Shown here piece by piece: positions 1-10,739 of a stretch of DNA of 64,000 bases. Origin of the DNA: Erinaceus europaeus. Its lineage: Eukaryota > Chordata > Mammalia > Eulipotyphla > Erinaceidae. Where the stretch lies: assembly GCF_950295315.1 (NCBI RefSeq), contig NC_080164.1:114834890-114898889 (forward strand), in the 5' to 3' direction. The notes under the pieces were generated by a model. The model did not search any database. It worked only from the letters and a program-made list of their open reading frames with translations, and was not told the origin of the DNA. A program made the translations under genes and the position numbers. Positions within the stretch are counted from its first letter, which is position 1; each line of letters opens with the position of its first letter.

Positions 1-254
1 ACTTCACTGACAGTGAAATAGTTCTGCAGGTGTCTGTCTATCTTTCTCTCTCCCTCTCTGTCTTCCAGTCCTCTCTCGAATTCTCTCTGTCCTATCCAAC
101 TACAGTGACAGCAATAACAACAACAATAATAACAACGATAAACAACAAGGGCAATAAAAGGGAAAATTAGCATCAAGGAGCAGTGGATTTGTAGTGCAGG
201 CACCAAGCCCCAGCTATAACCCTGGAGGCAAAAAAAAAAAAAAAAAAAAAAAAA
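1..254 (+). mobile_element. SINE-A copy, 5' part outside window
   Basis: The body of a tRNA-derived SINE starts mid-element at the window edge (ACTTCACTGACAGTGAAATA is a variant of the motif just after the tRNA head). It continues through the CT-rich block, the CAACAACAATAATAAC block, AAGGAGCAGTGGATTTGTAG and CCCTGGAGGC into an A tract of about 26. Family assignment rests on more than 25 similar copies in the window. Confidence 0.9.
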
Positions 255-442
255 CCAAAAACCAAAAACCACAAAACAATAACATTCTAAAGATCAGACT
301 TTGAATTGAGCAAAATTTTCAAGCTTAGGAACTGCTACATGCAAGAAACGGGAATAAAGAAAATACAAACTCTGCCTTTAACTTTGATTTTCATTTAAAA
401 TTTACATAACTGCCTTTCTACAGTTAAAAACTGAGTCATAGA

Positions 443-578
443 TAATAGACAGACATCACAGCACTGAAGCTTCCTCCAGTGTGTGTGTGGGGGGGATTGG
501 CTCAAACCTAGAGAGAGAAAGGGAGAGGGAGACCGCAAAGTAGCACACTAACCAAGTAAGCTATATACCACCAGCCTT
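443..578 (-). mobile_element. SINE-D, diverged
   Basis: Read on the minus strand it begins GGCTGGTGGTATATAGCTTA, has a tRNA-like GGTTTGAGCC B box, then GAAGCTTCAGTGCTGTGATG. This matches the D-type copies at 40395 and 56592. It has a G run and GT expansion inside and no clear TSD. Confidence 0.55.
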
Positions 579-736
579 GACATTTCGTTGTGATATTTTA
601 TGTGATATTTGCCACAAGCAAAATATAATATTTTAGTAAAAGGAAGCAATTATATTTAAGTTTATTAAAAGAAATCTTTACAACTCTAATGTAATAAAGA
701 AATTTAAACCTTTCCTAGTATTTATGTTTCAAAGGT

Positions 737-912
737 CACAATGGCTACTTCTTCTTCTAGCGTTTGCCCTTCTTCCGTAGCCAGTTGAAAGCTGTCAGGA
801 GCTGCTTGTTGCTGGCTTTGAAAGTGACTGGGATCCATGTGGATTCAGTCGGCTAGGAAGGATAGTCAGTTTCCCCAATGAATGAGTACTCACGGGATGC
901 ACAATGGCTACT
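737..912 (-). mobile_element. 150-bp retroposed fragment with 13-bp TSD
   Basis: CACAATGGCTACT occurs exactly at 737-749 and 900-912 and brackets 150 bp. Read on the minus strand the insert ends in an A-rich CGCTAGAAGAAGA, as expected for target-primed reverse transcription. Positions 748-784 are identical, in reverse complement, to 31602-31638 in ORF1 of the L1A element. Upstream of those 37 bp the two sequences do not obviously align. The source RNA is unknown: an L1 ORF1 relative or a host mRNA fragment are both possible. Confidence 0.65.
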
Positions 913-990
913 AAAATGTGAGATCTAATATAAATGTTCTTAAGGGAGGTAACAGGTAATAATCATCAGGAAGCCTGAAAATTAAGTTAT

Positions 991-1181
991 TTGGGGGTCA
1001 GGTGGTGGTGGTACACCAGGTTGAGCACATGTTACTATGCACAAAAACTGGGTTCAAGTCCTCCAGTCGCCACCTATAGGAGGAAGCTTCAAAAGTGGTA
1101 GCAGTGCTGCATCTCTCTCTCCCCCCCCACCCTTCCCTCTGTATTTGTGTCTCTATGCAAAAAAATAAAAAGAAAAAAGAA
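991..1181 (+). mobile_element. SINE-A2 copy
   Basis: It reads GGTGGTGGTACACCAGGTTG, then a B box GGGTTCAAGTCC, GGAGGAAGCTTC, a CT-rich tract and an AAATAAAAAG tail. Confidence 0.8.
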
Positions 1182-2059
1182 AATTAAGGTTTTGTGTGTG
1201 TGCGTTTTTTCAATAATCTACTGAACCTCAATGCTGACTCCCGTATGAAGAAACTGACCAAGGTACATAACAAAAAGTTTAGAAGTAGACCCACATAGCA
1301 CTAAGAACCTAATAAGTAACAAAGCTCACAGAAAAGAAAGTGTTTCATTATGTGAGAGAAACGGTTGCATCTTTAGACTAAAGACCTCTATCTAAAGTCA
1401 CAGAGAAGAATTACAAATCCCCAAATGTCAGATAAATCTAGTTAATAGAAGAAAATCTACACATAGATTTCTGTGTGAAAGAAAAGAAAGGTGGAAAATG
1501 CCCGTTTTTGGACTACTGGCAAGGACCGACATACATGGCTGGCAGAGGAGCTAAAAGGTAGTCTGGATAGCACAGAATCTTGAATTAGACTTCCCAGTGT
1601 ATAGTCCTAAGAAATTCTTACAGGTAAGAACTGTTTATTGGACTTTTATCTATGATTGAGAAGACTTGCAAGCTATCAACATTTACAACTCTAAAACTGT
1701 ACAAGATAAATAAGATTAATGCATATATTCATTTAGCATATATTTCCATGTATGCATACATAAAAGAACATTAATAATGAGGGAAAGGAACTAAGAAAAA
1801 GGATGAAACACATTATATTATCCCTGTTTTTGTTTTTAAAAGCATATGCACACAGATAAAATTTTTACAAGTGTTATGCTGGGAAAGATAACACTTGGTG
1901 CTTGAAAATGTTGGTATCTGCCTCTCATTAGATTTAATTTGCTTAAAGAAAACAATGACTTTATAGTATTTCTATGTTCAGTTATGTTAAGCAAATCACT
2001 ATTTTATATATGGAAGAAATGTGTGTTAATATTAGACAATTAAAAGTCCGATATTCTTT
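1182..2059. other. Unique AT-rich DNA, no gene seen
   Basis: I see no coding signal, known repeat or RNA gene. The composition is AT-rich, as in the rest of the non-repeat DNA. Confidence 0.6.
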
Positions 2060-2268
2060 TTATTTTAATTTTTCACTTATTATTGGATAGAGACAGAAAA
2101 ATTGAAGGGGGTGGGAGACAGGGAAGGACAGAGACAGAGAGAAACCTGAAGCCCTACTTCACCGCCTGTGAAGCTTTCCCCTTGAAGATGGGACCCAGTA
2201 GCTTGAACCTGGGTCTGTAAGCACTATATAATATGTGCATGTAACCAAGCGTGTCACTACCCAGCCCT
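2060..2268 (-). mobile_element. SINE-A2 copy
   Basis: Minus orientation: the tail TTATTATTGGATAGAGACAG comes first, then a purine tract, CTTCACCGCCTGTGAAGC, GCTTGAACCTGGG (B box complement) and CACTACCCAGCCC (head). Confidence 0.8.
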
Positions 2269-2386
2269 GGAAATCCGATATTCAAATTCGTCATTCAAGT
2301 CCTTTTTAATGTGGTGGCTGGAATGAACCAAGGCAATCATTTTCTCAGATTCAGATTTTCTCAAATCCATAAATATTTTCTACTAT

Positions 2387-3995
2387 TACAAATATAGGGG
2401 GAAACTCCACAACTATGGACATCTCTAATTTTTGACAAGGGGGACCAAACTATTAAAGGAGAACTGGTTCAACAAACAGTGTTGGGAAAATTAGGTTGAA
2501 ACATACAGAAGAATGAAACTAAACACTAAAAACACACACAAAAGTAAACTCCAAATGGATCAAAGACTTGGATGCTAGACTAGAAACTGTCAAATACTTG
2601 GAGGGAACTACTGGTGGTACTCTTTTCCATCTCAGTTTTATAGGCATCTTCAGTGACTCAAGTCCAATCACAAGGAAGACAAAAACAAAAATAAAACAAT
2701 GGAACTAAATCAAATTGAAAAGGTTCTGCACATGGAAAGAAAACACCGCCCAAATAAGAGACTCCTTACAGAATGGGAGATCTTTACATGCTTTAAGAGG
2801 TTTATATCCATAATACATAGTGCTCAGCAAACACAGGGGAAAACAAACAAACAAAACCATGCACCCATGCAAAAGTGAATGGGGAGAGGATATGAAGAGA
2901 ATATTCATCAAAGAAGAGACCCAAAGACCAATGGATATATGGGGAAAAAAATGTTCCAAGTCATTGAATGTCAGAGAAATACAAATAAAGACAACTGTAA
3001 GAATATCATACATCAGCTGTTGCATGCACATTGAATATCTCTCTAGTTGGAAGTGTTAATAAACAATGGCAGTAACAACAACTGCTGGAGAGATGCTGGG
3101 GTAAAGTAACCCTCTTATACTGTTTGTAGGAATGTAAATTGGTCCAACCTCTGTGGAGAGCAGTCTGGAGAACTCTCATAAATCTAGCAATGGACTGTAT
3201 GACCTGGCAATTCCTCTCAGGGAATATAGGAACCAAACCAAAAAGATTTGTGTATACTTATGTTCATAGCAGCACAATTTGTAATACCCCAAACCTGAAA
3301 GCAACCTAGATGTCCAACAACGGATGAGTGGATGAGAAAGCTATGGTATATACACACAATGGAATACTACTCAGCTATAAATAATGATGAAGGGAAACTC
3401 AAAGTCGAATCTGACTGAGTTAGGAGTACTGCACCAAAGGAAAAATCCCTTGGTGGCCAGTAAGAGTAGATGTTCAGCTTCACTGTAGGAGAAAGGAGGG
3501 TAGGGACACAGACCTTTGGTGGCAGGAATGGTGTTTATATATACTCCTATTAATTGATAGTCTCACAAATCACTATTAAAAAAAAAAAAAAAGAATGATG
3601 AAGTCACTTCACCTTATCTTGGATGGGGCTTAAAGGAATCATGTGAAGTGAGGTAAACCAGGAAGAGGAGGATGAAAATGGAATGATCTCACTCATGGAC
3701 AGCAGCTGAGAAATAAATAGAAAGGGGGGGGGGGCATAAACTAGAACTTGGACTGGGTTTGGTGTCTTACAGCAAAACAAGGACTCTGGGGGAAGGGAAG
3801 CATTCAGGTCCTGGTGCACAATGGTAGAGGTAGAGGAGGACCTAGAATGGGAGTGAGAATGTTTTGCAGAAATTTCAAAAATTTTACACATGCATCAACT
3901 GTAAGCCAGTAGTATCAACTATTATATATGATGAGTTCTTTAAGTCAAAGATAAACTATGCTGCCTTTATGAAAAAAAACAAATAAATAAATCTG
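2387..3995 (+). mobile_element. L1A 3' portion (ORF2 C-terminus and 3'UTR), interrupted
   Basis: The sequence parallels ORF2 of the large L1A (about 35500-36600): CAAATGGATCAAAGACTTGG, TGGAAAGAAAAC, GCTGGAGAGATGCTGGGGT and ACACAATGGAATACTACTCA. It then reaches the L1A 3'UTR (AACTAGAACTTGGACTGGG...). All frames are broken. The element is 5'-truncated and split by a second LINE insertion at 3389-3593. Confidence 0.9.
3389..3593 (+). mobile_element. L1B 3' end (short 3'UTR form) nested in L1A
   Basis: GGGAAACTCAAAGTCGAATC...ATGGTGTTTATATATACTCC matches the start of the L1B 3'UTR at 19530-19700. It ends AAATCACTATTAAAA followed by a pure A tail. The target AATAATGATGAA before it recurs as GAATGATGAA after the tail, so the host L1A text resumes exactly there. 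This copy is about 205 bp and severely 5'-truncated. Confidence 0.8.
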
Positions 3996-4784
3996 ATCTT
4001 CCTCTAATCCTCAAACAAGCCTGTCTATAGTTACCAATAAGATCAGAAATAACAGGATGGTTTGATTGTGTGCCATAATCTAGATTTGGCTTTGATGGAA
4101 GCATTCTGGAACCATTACAACTTTGCTGTTATCTCCCATTTTTTTCTCTCTGGCGACAGTAATAATTATGGTTCAGAATAGTGCCTTTTGCACTATAATT
4201 TTCTGAATCAAGAGTAAATGATAAAATGTCAGCCACAGAACTGGGAAAATCCTTTCAATACAGTGGTGAATATCAACAATGAACACATATAGCATTTACT
4301 GTTAGTTACAAAATAATTCATTTGAGACAGATGTATCTCATGTCTTGGAGCTAAGAATTTGGGTTGTACAAATGTACAGTTCTATCAGAGCTGCATGAGG
4401 TGTTAGGGGAAAGTACAGCAGAGAACACTAATCCAACTCTGGGTGTCAGAGCTATAAGAAGAAAGGATGTTGGAAAGAGATGCACATTTTGAAAAGAAAA
4501 TTAAACAAAGGAAAACAATGGATTCTACTAGTCTACCCATACACTATGCTAGGCAAGAAAGTGTTCTTTGCATATGTTAACTTCTCATGCACAAAGTGTA
4601 TGTCTTTCTAAGTGGAAAACACCAGCTATTCTGCCCTTGAATCATATGAGTCTAAAGGGACAGCATCAACAATTAGTAACCAGGGCTAGAGTGAACCTCT
4701 AAGGGACTCATTTCCTGCCTCTGTCAATTTTTGTCTAAGAAACAGAGTCCTGATCCATAGCGAAGTGCAAAGCCTGGCTTTTTC
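3996..4784. other. Unique DNA, no gene seen
   Basis: AT-rich single-copy-looking sequence with no recognisable element. Confidence 0.55.
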
Positions 4785-4936
4785 AAAGTGGCTACTTTAC
4801 AGGTAAAGAAATGAAGTTCAAAAAGCTTAAAGATTTGCCCAAAAGGCTCAATAACTAGCAACGGGTGAAATTTGAATTTAAGACACGTAAGTCCAAGTTC
4901 TGTGCTCTTTTCATTAAATGGATAGTGCCTCTTGGT
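4785..4936 (+). mobile_element. MIR (ancient mammalian SINE)
   Basis: TTTACAGGTAAAGAAATGAA, AAAGATTTGCCCAAAAGGCT, GAAATTTGAATTTAAG and CTGTGCTCTTTTCATTAAAT follow the MIR consensus order (tttacagatgagg..., acttgcccaaggtca, gggatttgaaccc, gctctttccactac). Divergence is high, as usual for MIR. Confidence 0.75.
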
Positions 4937-5594
4937 CATGATGAAAATATATATATGTGTGTTAACTTTATATTCTAGTCCTTCCTAGAAATGGTAGTAC
5001 TATTTGTTCTTCCTTAAAACATTTGGACAGTATCATCTCAAGGATTTTTGGCCCTGACAACCTAAAAGTTAAAGACACACAGGAAGGGAGAAAAAAAGAA
5101 AAGGAAAAAAAAAAAAAAACTTGTTTACTTTGTGTATCTGCCACTGAGAGTATGTAACTAAACTGGCAACAAGAACCACAGTTTATGAGTAATATCTTGG
5201 CAAAGAATTCTCAGTATCTCTGGATACATCTGACACATAAGGGAAATGTTACCTGAATCTAACTACATTTTCTTTCTTTGAGTTTCCTGTTCTCTTTTGT
5301 TTAAGTTTTTCCCCAGTCCTCACACCAGAACATAATATCAAATATGAAACAATATTCAGAATATAAAGGAAATAATTTTCTGGCAGAATCTGTGAAAGAA
5401 AAATACTGCTAAAATATCACTATCAATGACATACAAGAATGCTATGAATTCTTTGATTAATGCTCTGTTTAACTTGTTCTGAATAATTCTGTTCAATGAA
5501 GACAACACATAGATAGTAAGATTATGAAATAAAAATTCTGATATCAACAGAAGACATCTAACTCTTAAATAAATAATATTATATATTTGGTATG
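4937..5594. other. Unique AT-rich DNA
   Basis: No feature beyond short A tracts (5105-5120). Confidence 0.5.
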
Positions 5595-5790
5595 CAATTT
5601 TTTAGAGAGAGAGAGAGAAGAGAGAGACAGACAGAGAGAGAGAGAGAGAAACCAACCAGAACACAGCTACAGGATATAACTGTTCTCTTTGCTTTCTAGC
5701 TCCTTTTCTTTTTATTGTCTGATTTCTCTTCAAGATCCCATGCATGCAATGCAAGGCATGTGCTCTAGCACTGAGCCACTTAAGTAATAA
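5595..5790 (-). mobile_element. (GA)n tract plus old tRNA-like SINE remnant
   Basis: 5602-5650 is a nearly pure GA/GACA tract. 5730-5785 reads, on the minus strand, like the head of an old SINE-E (TGGCTCAGTGCTAGAGCACA followed by TGCCTTGCATTGC). Confidence 0.5.
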
Positions 5791-5869
5791 AATGACTGTT
5801 TTTTAAAAATGCATTACCGTAGAATGAGCCCAAGGCTTTTCACTTACATAATACCAAGGTGAAGTCACT

Positions 5870-6025
5870 TCACCAGATCTATTTTTACTTATTGAGAGAG
5901 AACCCACCCATGGAATTCCCTTGGTGTTGTTCCTGGTGTTCCTGTGTGGTGCAAGGATGGAATTCTGGGCCTCACACAAGGTTCCACACATGTTCTATGT
6001 GCTCAGCCAGCTCCAGAGCCCTCAG
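5870..6025 (-). mobile_element. SINE-E remnant
   Basis: Minus strand: GGAGCTGGCTGAGCACATAG, GAACCTTGTGTGAGGCC, then a CACCAGGAACAACACCAAGG body. It resembles the remnants at 22270 and 36920. Open frames here are chance. Confidence 0.45.
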
Positions 6026-6243
6026 AATAGACTACTTCTAATTTAAAAGAGAAAGTAAGGTTATATAAATGCATTACCGTCATATTCACCATAAATGTAA
6101 ACATGAATGATTAATATTTCTAATGCTTTGTTTAAGTATCAGATCTAGGTGAGTGCAGCTCAAAAAAGATAAGATCTATTTTCAGAAATGATGGAGTCAG
6201 CTGTCAAAATAATGACAGCTTGAAAACCAGCCACAATGAGCTT

Positions 6244-6420
6244 CATTTTATATTATTTTATTTTTTAAACTTTACTTTTTTTTTTTTTAATTTTACCAGA
6301 GCCCTGCTCAGCTCTGGCTTATGTGTGGGGAATTGAACCTGAGACTTCGATGCCTCAGGCATGAGAGTCTCTTTGCATATCCATATGCTATCTGCCCCCG
6401 CCCCATTTTATATTATTTTA
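6244..6420 (-). mobile_element. SINE-B with perfect 17-bp TSD
   Basis: The element (6261-6403) is minus-oriented: a T tract, ACCAGAGCCCTGCTCAGCTC, GGGAATTGAACCTGAGACTT (B box complement), then CATGAGAGTCTCTTTGCATA. CATTTTATATTATTTTA flanks it exactly at 6244-6260 and 6404-6420. The TSD fixes the element ends and implies a fairly recent insertion. Confidence 0.92.
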
Positions 6421-6489
6421 CACCAAAGAAATAACAAAATACTGACAAGCAGAGTTTCTTTTTAAATTTTTCTGAGTAGTTGGTGGTTA

Positions 6490-6796
6490 ACTATTAGGGC
6501 GGGGGGGGGGGGGGGACAGTGGCGCACTGGGTTAAGCACACATAGTACAACGTGCAAGGACCTGCGTGAGGATCCAGGTTCGAGCCCCCATCTCCCCACC
6601 TGCAAGGGGGTTGCTTCACAAGCAATGAAGCAGGTCTGCAGGTGTCTGTCTGTCTCTCCCCCTGCCTATCTTATCCTCCTCTCTCAATTTCTCTCTGTCC
6701 TATCCAATAAGATGGGAGAAAATAGCCTCCAGGAACAGTGAGTTCATAGTGCCAGCACCGGGCCCCAGCAATAACTCTGGAGAAAAAAAAAACTAT
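6490..6796 (+). mobile_element. SINE-A copy
   Basis: A run of about 16 G at the start replaces the GGGAGTCGGG head. Then come GTTAAGCACACATAGTACAA, a GGTTCGAGCCCC B box, the CT block, CCAATAAGATGGGAGAAAAT, AGTGCCAGCACCGGGCCCCA and an A tail. Confidence 0.9.
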
Positions 6797-7324
6797 GAGC
6801 AGAGCACTGTGCTTAGTCCTCACTAGCATTTCAGAAGCTTCTAATTTATTTACACTTTATTATGTCTATTTTTCTCTTTAAACTTAAAACTTGATGGCTT
6901 TATTTATCTCACTTTAAACATAACTAAATATGACCTCAAAAATGACAGTATACTGTGAATAGGGATTTAAATTAAAATTTTTATCTTCCCAAAATTGTTT
7001 TTAAGAAAATGCTTCCCCAAATCCTGATTGGCCTGATTATACTCCACTACTTTAAAAGGTAGGACCTTTACATATTTTGTTTTATTTTCCCCTCACCTCT
7101 CCCTCTCTTTTTCTCAGAGCTACAGCCTCAACACAAGTAATTTTATCAGTCACAGACCACTTTTTCATTCAAATAGAGATACCACAGCATTAGAGCTTTC
7201 CGTAATAGGATAGCACCTGCTATGGGGCTGTTGGACTTAAACCTGGACCACAGACATGAAAGGCACACTTGACCCAGCAAACAATCCCTCTAGTCTGAAA
7301 GTCTTTATTACATGCATGTGTGCT
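6797..7324. other. Unique AT-rich DNA
   Basis: No recognisable coding or repeat content. 7090-7260 may hold a very diverged SINE remnant (GGGCTGTTGGACTTAAACCTGG) that I cannot classify. Confidence 0.5.
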
Positions 7325-7617
7325 AGGAGCAAAGTTGTCCCCCCTCCTTTTATTTACCTTGTTGTTTTATTGTTGTGTTTATTATTGTTGTTACCGATGT
7401 CATCGTTGTTGGATAGGACAGAGAGAAATGGAGAGAGGTAGACAGAGAGGGGGAGAGAAAGACACACACCTACAAACTTGCTTCACTGCCTGTGAGGCAA
7501 CTCCCCTGCAGGTGGGGAGCCAGAGGCTCGAACCGGGATCCTTATGCTGGCCCTTGCGCTTTGCACCATGTGAGCTTAACCTGCTGTGGCTACCACCCGA
7601 CCGCCAGGAGCAAAGTT
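7325..7617 (-). mobile_element. SINE-A with 12-bp TSD
   Basis: Minus-oriented element at 7337-7605, from a TTTTATTTACCTTGTTG tail to a CCACCCGACCGCC head. AGGAGCAAAGTT is repeated exactly at 7325-7336 and 7606-7617. A and B boxes are both present (GGCTCGAACCGGGATCC in complement). Confidence 0.93.
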
Positions 7618-8015
7618 TTAGCCTCTTAAGTCCGTATTTTACTTGAAGACTATAAACAGATTCTTCATATAACAAATGTAATGCAATACTAAAATATCTA
7701 CTAGGTTGTTTCTCAGAAAGCAGTCAATTATATATAGTGTTGCATATTCACAGACACCTTTTGCATTTAACTATGAATCAATACTAGGCAAAAAAAAAAA
7801 AGGGCCACTTTTACTGAAGAAGCAGCAGCAAAGCTTCTGAAGGTGTAACTTCTATAAAGGTGATTAGAATAAATCATACAGAATATTTAAAACCTTCTAT
7901 CATGAGACATAAAATTTCTGAATGGATTTATTAAAATATTTCATTATAGAGACAAGTAGTAGACTAGGAAGAATAGAAGGTAGTATAAATAGTTGTGTTT
8001 TATTGTTTATTTGTT
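7618..8015. other. Unique AT-rich DNA
   Basis: Nothing recognised. A short A tract at 7790-7801. Confidence 0.5.
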
Positions 8016-8166
8016 TTTTTAAAGATTTTGCTTATTCATCAATGAGAAAGAGAGAGAGAGAGAGAGAACCAGACATCACTCTGGTACATGTGCTGTTAGG
8101 CACTGAACTTGGGACCTCATGCTTGAGAGTTCAGTGCTTTATCCACTGCACCATTCCCCAGACCAC
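8016..8166 (-). mobile_element. SINE-C copy
   Basis: Minus: TTAAAGATTTTGCTTATT tail, a GA tract, ACCAGACATCACTCTGGTAC, GGCACTGAACTTGGGACCTC and CCACTGCACCATTCCCCAGA head. It matches the copies at 41810 and 48877. TTTGTTTTTT lies on both sides as a likely TSD. Confidence 0.8.
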
Positions 8167-8186
8167 GTGTGTTTGTTTTTTAATTG

Positions 8187-8283
8187 CATTAGGGTTATCT
8201 CTGAGGCTTGGTGCCCCAGGGCCCTACCAATACTGTTGTCATGTTTTCCATCCTGCCCGACCCCCCCCCCCCCCCTTTATTTG
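8187..8283 (-). mobile_element. SINE-A 3' fragment
   Basis: GGGTTATCTCTGAGGCTTGGTGCC is the complement of the 3' GGTGCCAGGC...ATAACCC part of SINE-A. A 17-C run follows. It is heavily truncated and runs into an L1A fragment. Confidence 0.5.
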
Positions 8284-8850
8284 ATAGGAGAGAAGAAGGC
8301 TTCCTCAACAAATGGTGCTGGGAAAATTGGACCACATACAGACAAGTGAAACTAGGCCAACATTTAACAACATGCTCCAAAATCAAATCAAAATGGATTA
8401 AAGAAAAAATGCTGAAGGAATAGTGTTGGGTGGAATCAGTCAGGAAGAGAGAGATAAATACCAGGTGACCTCACTTGTAGGCAGAACTTGGGAAACAGGG
8501 ACAGAAAAGGAAAATACAAAGTGAAACTTGGACCGGGGCATGTTGTAGTACACCAAAAGCAAAGGATTCTGGAGAAGGGAAAGAAGAGAAGAGCCGTAGG
8601 GTCCTAAAGTTGGGGGTAAGAGTATTTTGTAGGCATCCAATACATGGAGATGGGCAATATTATCAATATTAACCCCTCAAGAAAATGTGTGTTTGTATGT
8701 GGGAGGGTAGGGAGGGCTAGGGGAAAAGGTTGGCAGAATACATGTTACATAACTATTGCCTTGGCAGATAATCAATATCTAGTTACTACATGTTTAGAAT
8801 TAGCTTATCTAGTTCGGTCAAATAATGAGTTCTTTAAGAAGATTTAAACA
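8284..8850 (+). mobile_element. L1A fragment with internal deletion
   Basis: 8290-8405 is ORF2 sequence (TCCTCAACAAATGGTGCTGG, AAAATGGATTAAAGA). It then jumps at about 8410 to the ORF2 end and 3'UTR (GAATCAGTCAGGAAGAGAG, GTGAAACTTGGACCGGGGCA). By comparison with the large L1A about 0.9 kb is missing at the joint. The tail ends AAGAAGATTTAAAC. Confidence 0.8.
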
Positions 8851-9738
8851 ATGAGAGGCAAGCTGTTTTAAATTCTTACCCATGTCAGAAAAATCAAGTT
8901 GCATTTTTACATAGAAAAACGAACTGTGACTTTCCCCAACAACCCCTATAATGAGTATGGTATGGACTGAAGCTCAACATCCCTTCTACGTTGTTTATGA
9001 TCAGAGAGTTAAGAAAATCAGCAGGGTTTTCCCAGGCTTCTATGCAAATAGGTGCTGGATACAATTCAGGCCCGGCAAACCAAACTTACTAGCCCCAGTT
9101 TGGAAAGACAAAAGTAAGGCAGAGCCCACACACTTGCTGACATTGGCAGTGGCCATCTGCATCTAGCAAATAAGTGCAGATAGAGAAGTTATGCTTGGGG
9201 CTGCTAGGACGTGGGTGTGACACAGCTATCCACTGGTAACAGTACCGACAGCAGGGCTGCAGAGGCAGCTGCAGCAGAAGGAAGCTTCCTAAGTGGCAGG
9301 AGGGTATGGTACTGCCTAGCCCAGTAAAGATTTTACCATGTTTTCTCCACTGGAAGCTTCCACTGAAACACAGCCTGTCTGCTGAAGCTATGAGTGAATC
9401 AATTCTGCTTCTTTAGACAGCACGCAGCAGCAAGCTGGAAGGCCCAGCTCTGGATATAACAATGAGAGACTGAAAAAGCCAAGCCTAAGCCTAATATGTC
9501 CTTCCTCAGTCCTTTCTCTCCTCGGCACATTACAAACAATAATATCACACCCTGTAATAAAAAAAACTCCTGCTTCAAGATGGTCTGCTTAGATGCCGTG
9601 TTTGACAACTGCATCCATGTGTTCAATTATTTCATAAATCTAATTACTTTTACAACTAAAAGTGTCTCTTAAGCTCCTGAAAGGGGATCTCTCTGTAGAA
9701 GAGTTAATTCTCTCTTGCCTAGGGGAAGCTGTGTGTTC
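8851..9738. other. Unique DNA, no gene supported
   Basis: A 71-codon frame at 8951-9166 and a 75-codon minus frame at 9399-9626 have no recognisable motif and no convincing splice sites, so I do not call them genes. GC content is somewhat higher than in neighbouring DNA. Confidence 0.5.
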
Positions 9739-9870
9739 TTCTTTAACAGTGTATTTAACAAGTATTTATTAAGCAGCCATTTTGCACCTGGCAATGCTTT
9801 AGGTTCTAGGGACAGAGAAGAAATAGAAGTCTGTTAGATATGTGTACTTTTGGAGCTTAGATTCTGGTGG
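9739..9870 (+). mobile_element. Ancient MIR/L2-type repeat
   Basis: TTAACAAGTATTTATTAAGC, TTTTGCACCTGGCAATGCTT, TTTTGGAGCTTAGATTCTGG. This is the familiar ancient-repeat order (aacaaatatttattgagc, gtgccaggcactg, ggagcttacattctag). I cannot separate MIR from L2 by eye. Confidence 0.6.
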
Positions 9871-9875
9871 GAAGA

Positions 9876-9950
9876 GAGAAAAAAAGAAAAGAAAGAAAGA
9901 AAGAGAGAGAAGGGAGGGAGGGAGGGAGAAAAAGAGAGAGAAATATATAG
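9876..9950 (+). repeat. Polypurine tract (GAAA)n/(GGGA)n
   Basis: Purine-only run made of GAAA and GGGA units, followed by GA units. Confidence 0.9.
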
Positions 9951-10739
9951 GTCTGGTGTAAAATGACTACAAAGAAAAAAAGAAAGCTTTGAAAACAGAA
10001 TGTTCCCAGGGTTGCTGCTTCAGTCTGCACAGTCAAGAATATTTTTCTAAGGCCTTGACACCAGAACAGAAACCACAGTGAAAAGGGAACAAGCCATAGG
10101 ATTTCTACAGAATGAATTTTCCGGGCTGGGGGGACAAGCAAAATCAAAGGCTTGAGGTGAGAACGTGCTCTGCATGGCTGAAGACGTGTAAAGAAAGCGG
10201 CACGGCTGCAGCTGGGGGTGAGTGCAGGGCTGTGATTGTCCGCCTGAGACGTGCTGTTTATTTCTCTCCCGCTGCTTGGCATCCACTAGGGCCCAGGCAG
10301 CAGCTCCTTATGCTTCACTCTGCTGCTCCTGCCCCACCATGGTCTCTGCACAAATAGAGGTGCATCTGTGGCTTTCCCTGCAGCCCCACCTAGCCTGGCA
10401 CTGACTTAAGGAGGACAGGACTCCATGCTGTATTTCAGATATTTGCTTCCTCAATTTGCTTTCAAATTCACTGTGTTTGGTAGTTTTTCTTGCAGTGTGA
10501 GACTTGTGATTGTGGTTTTCTCCTCATGTCCCTAAAATCAAAAGGTTTCTTCCCTATTGTTTAAGTGCTTATTTAGGTTCAGTTATCACTGGGAAGAATG
10601 GAAATACAAATGACTTTATTCAGCTCTCATTAAATAGAAATACTTTTTACTTAATGAGGTACACAGGTGTGAATACAGGGTCTTATCCTTGCAGGATATT
10701 GCTGAATCATCTACCCAGTCTAATTTTTACTCTATATTT
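9951..10739. other. Unique DNA with slightly raised CpG
   Basis: 10100-10400 is richer in G+C and contains several CpGs (CGGGCTGG, AAGCGGCACGG, TCCGCCTGAGACG), unlike the surrounding DNA. The open frames here overlap on both strands and look like chance. A regulatory element is possible but unproven. Confidence 0.4.

Noticed and set aside
8951..9166. A 71-codon frame as a small gene
   Set aside because: No recognisable motif, start context or splice signals, and neighbouring DNA is non-coding. A chance frame is more likely.
10100..10400. CpG island promoter
   Set aside because: CpG density is only modestly raised over about 300 bp and falls short of island criteria by eye. No transcript signal is visible.
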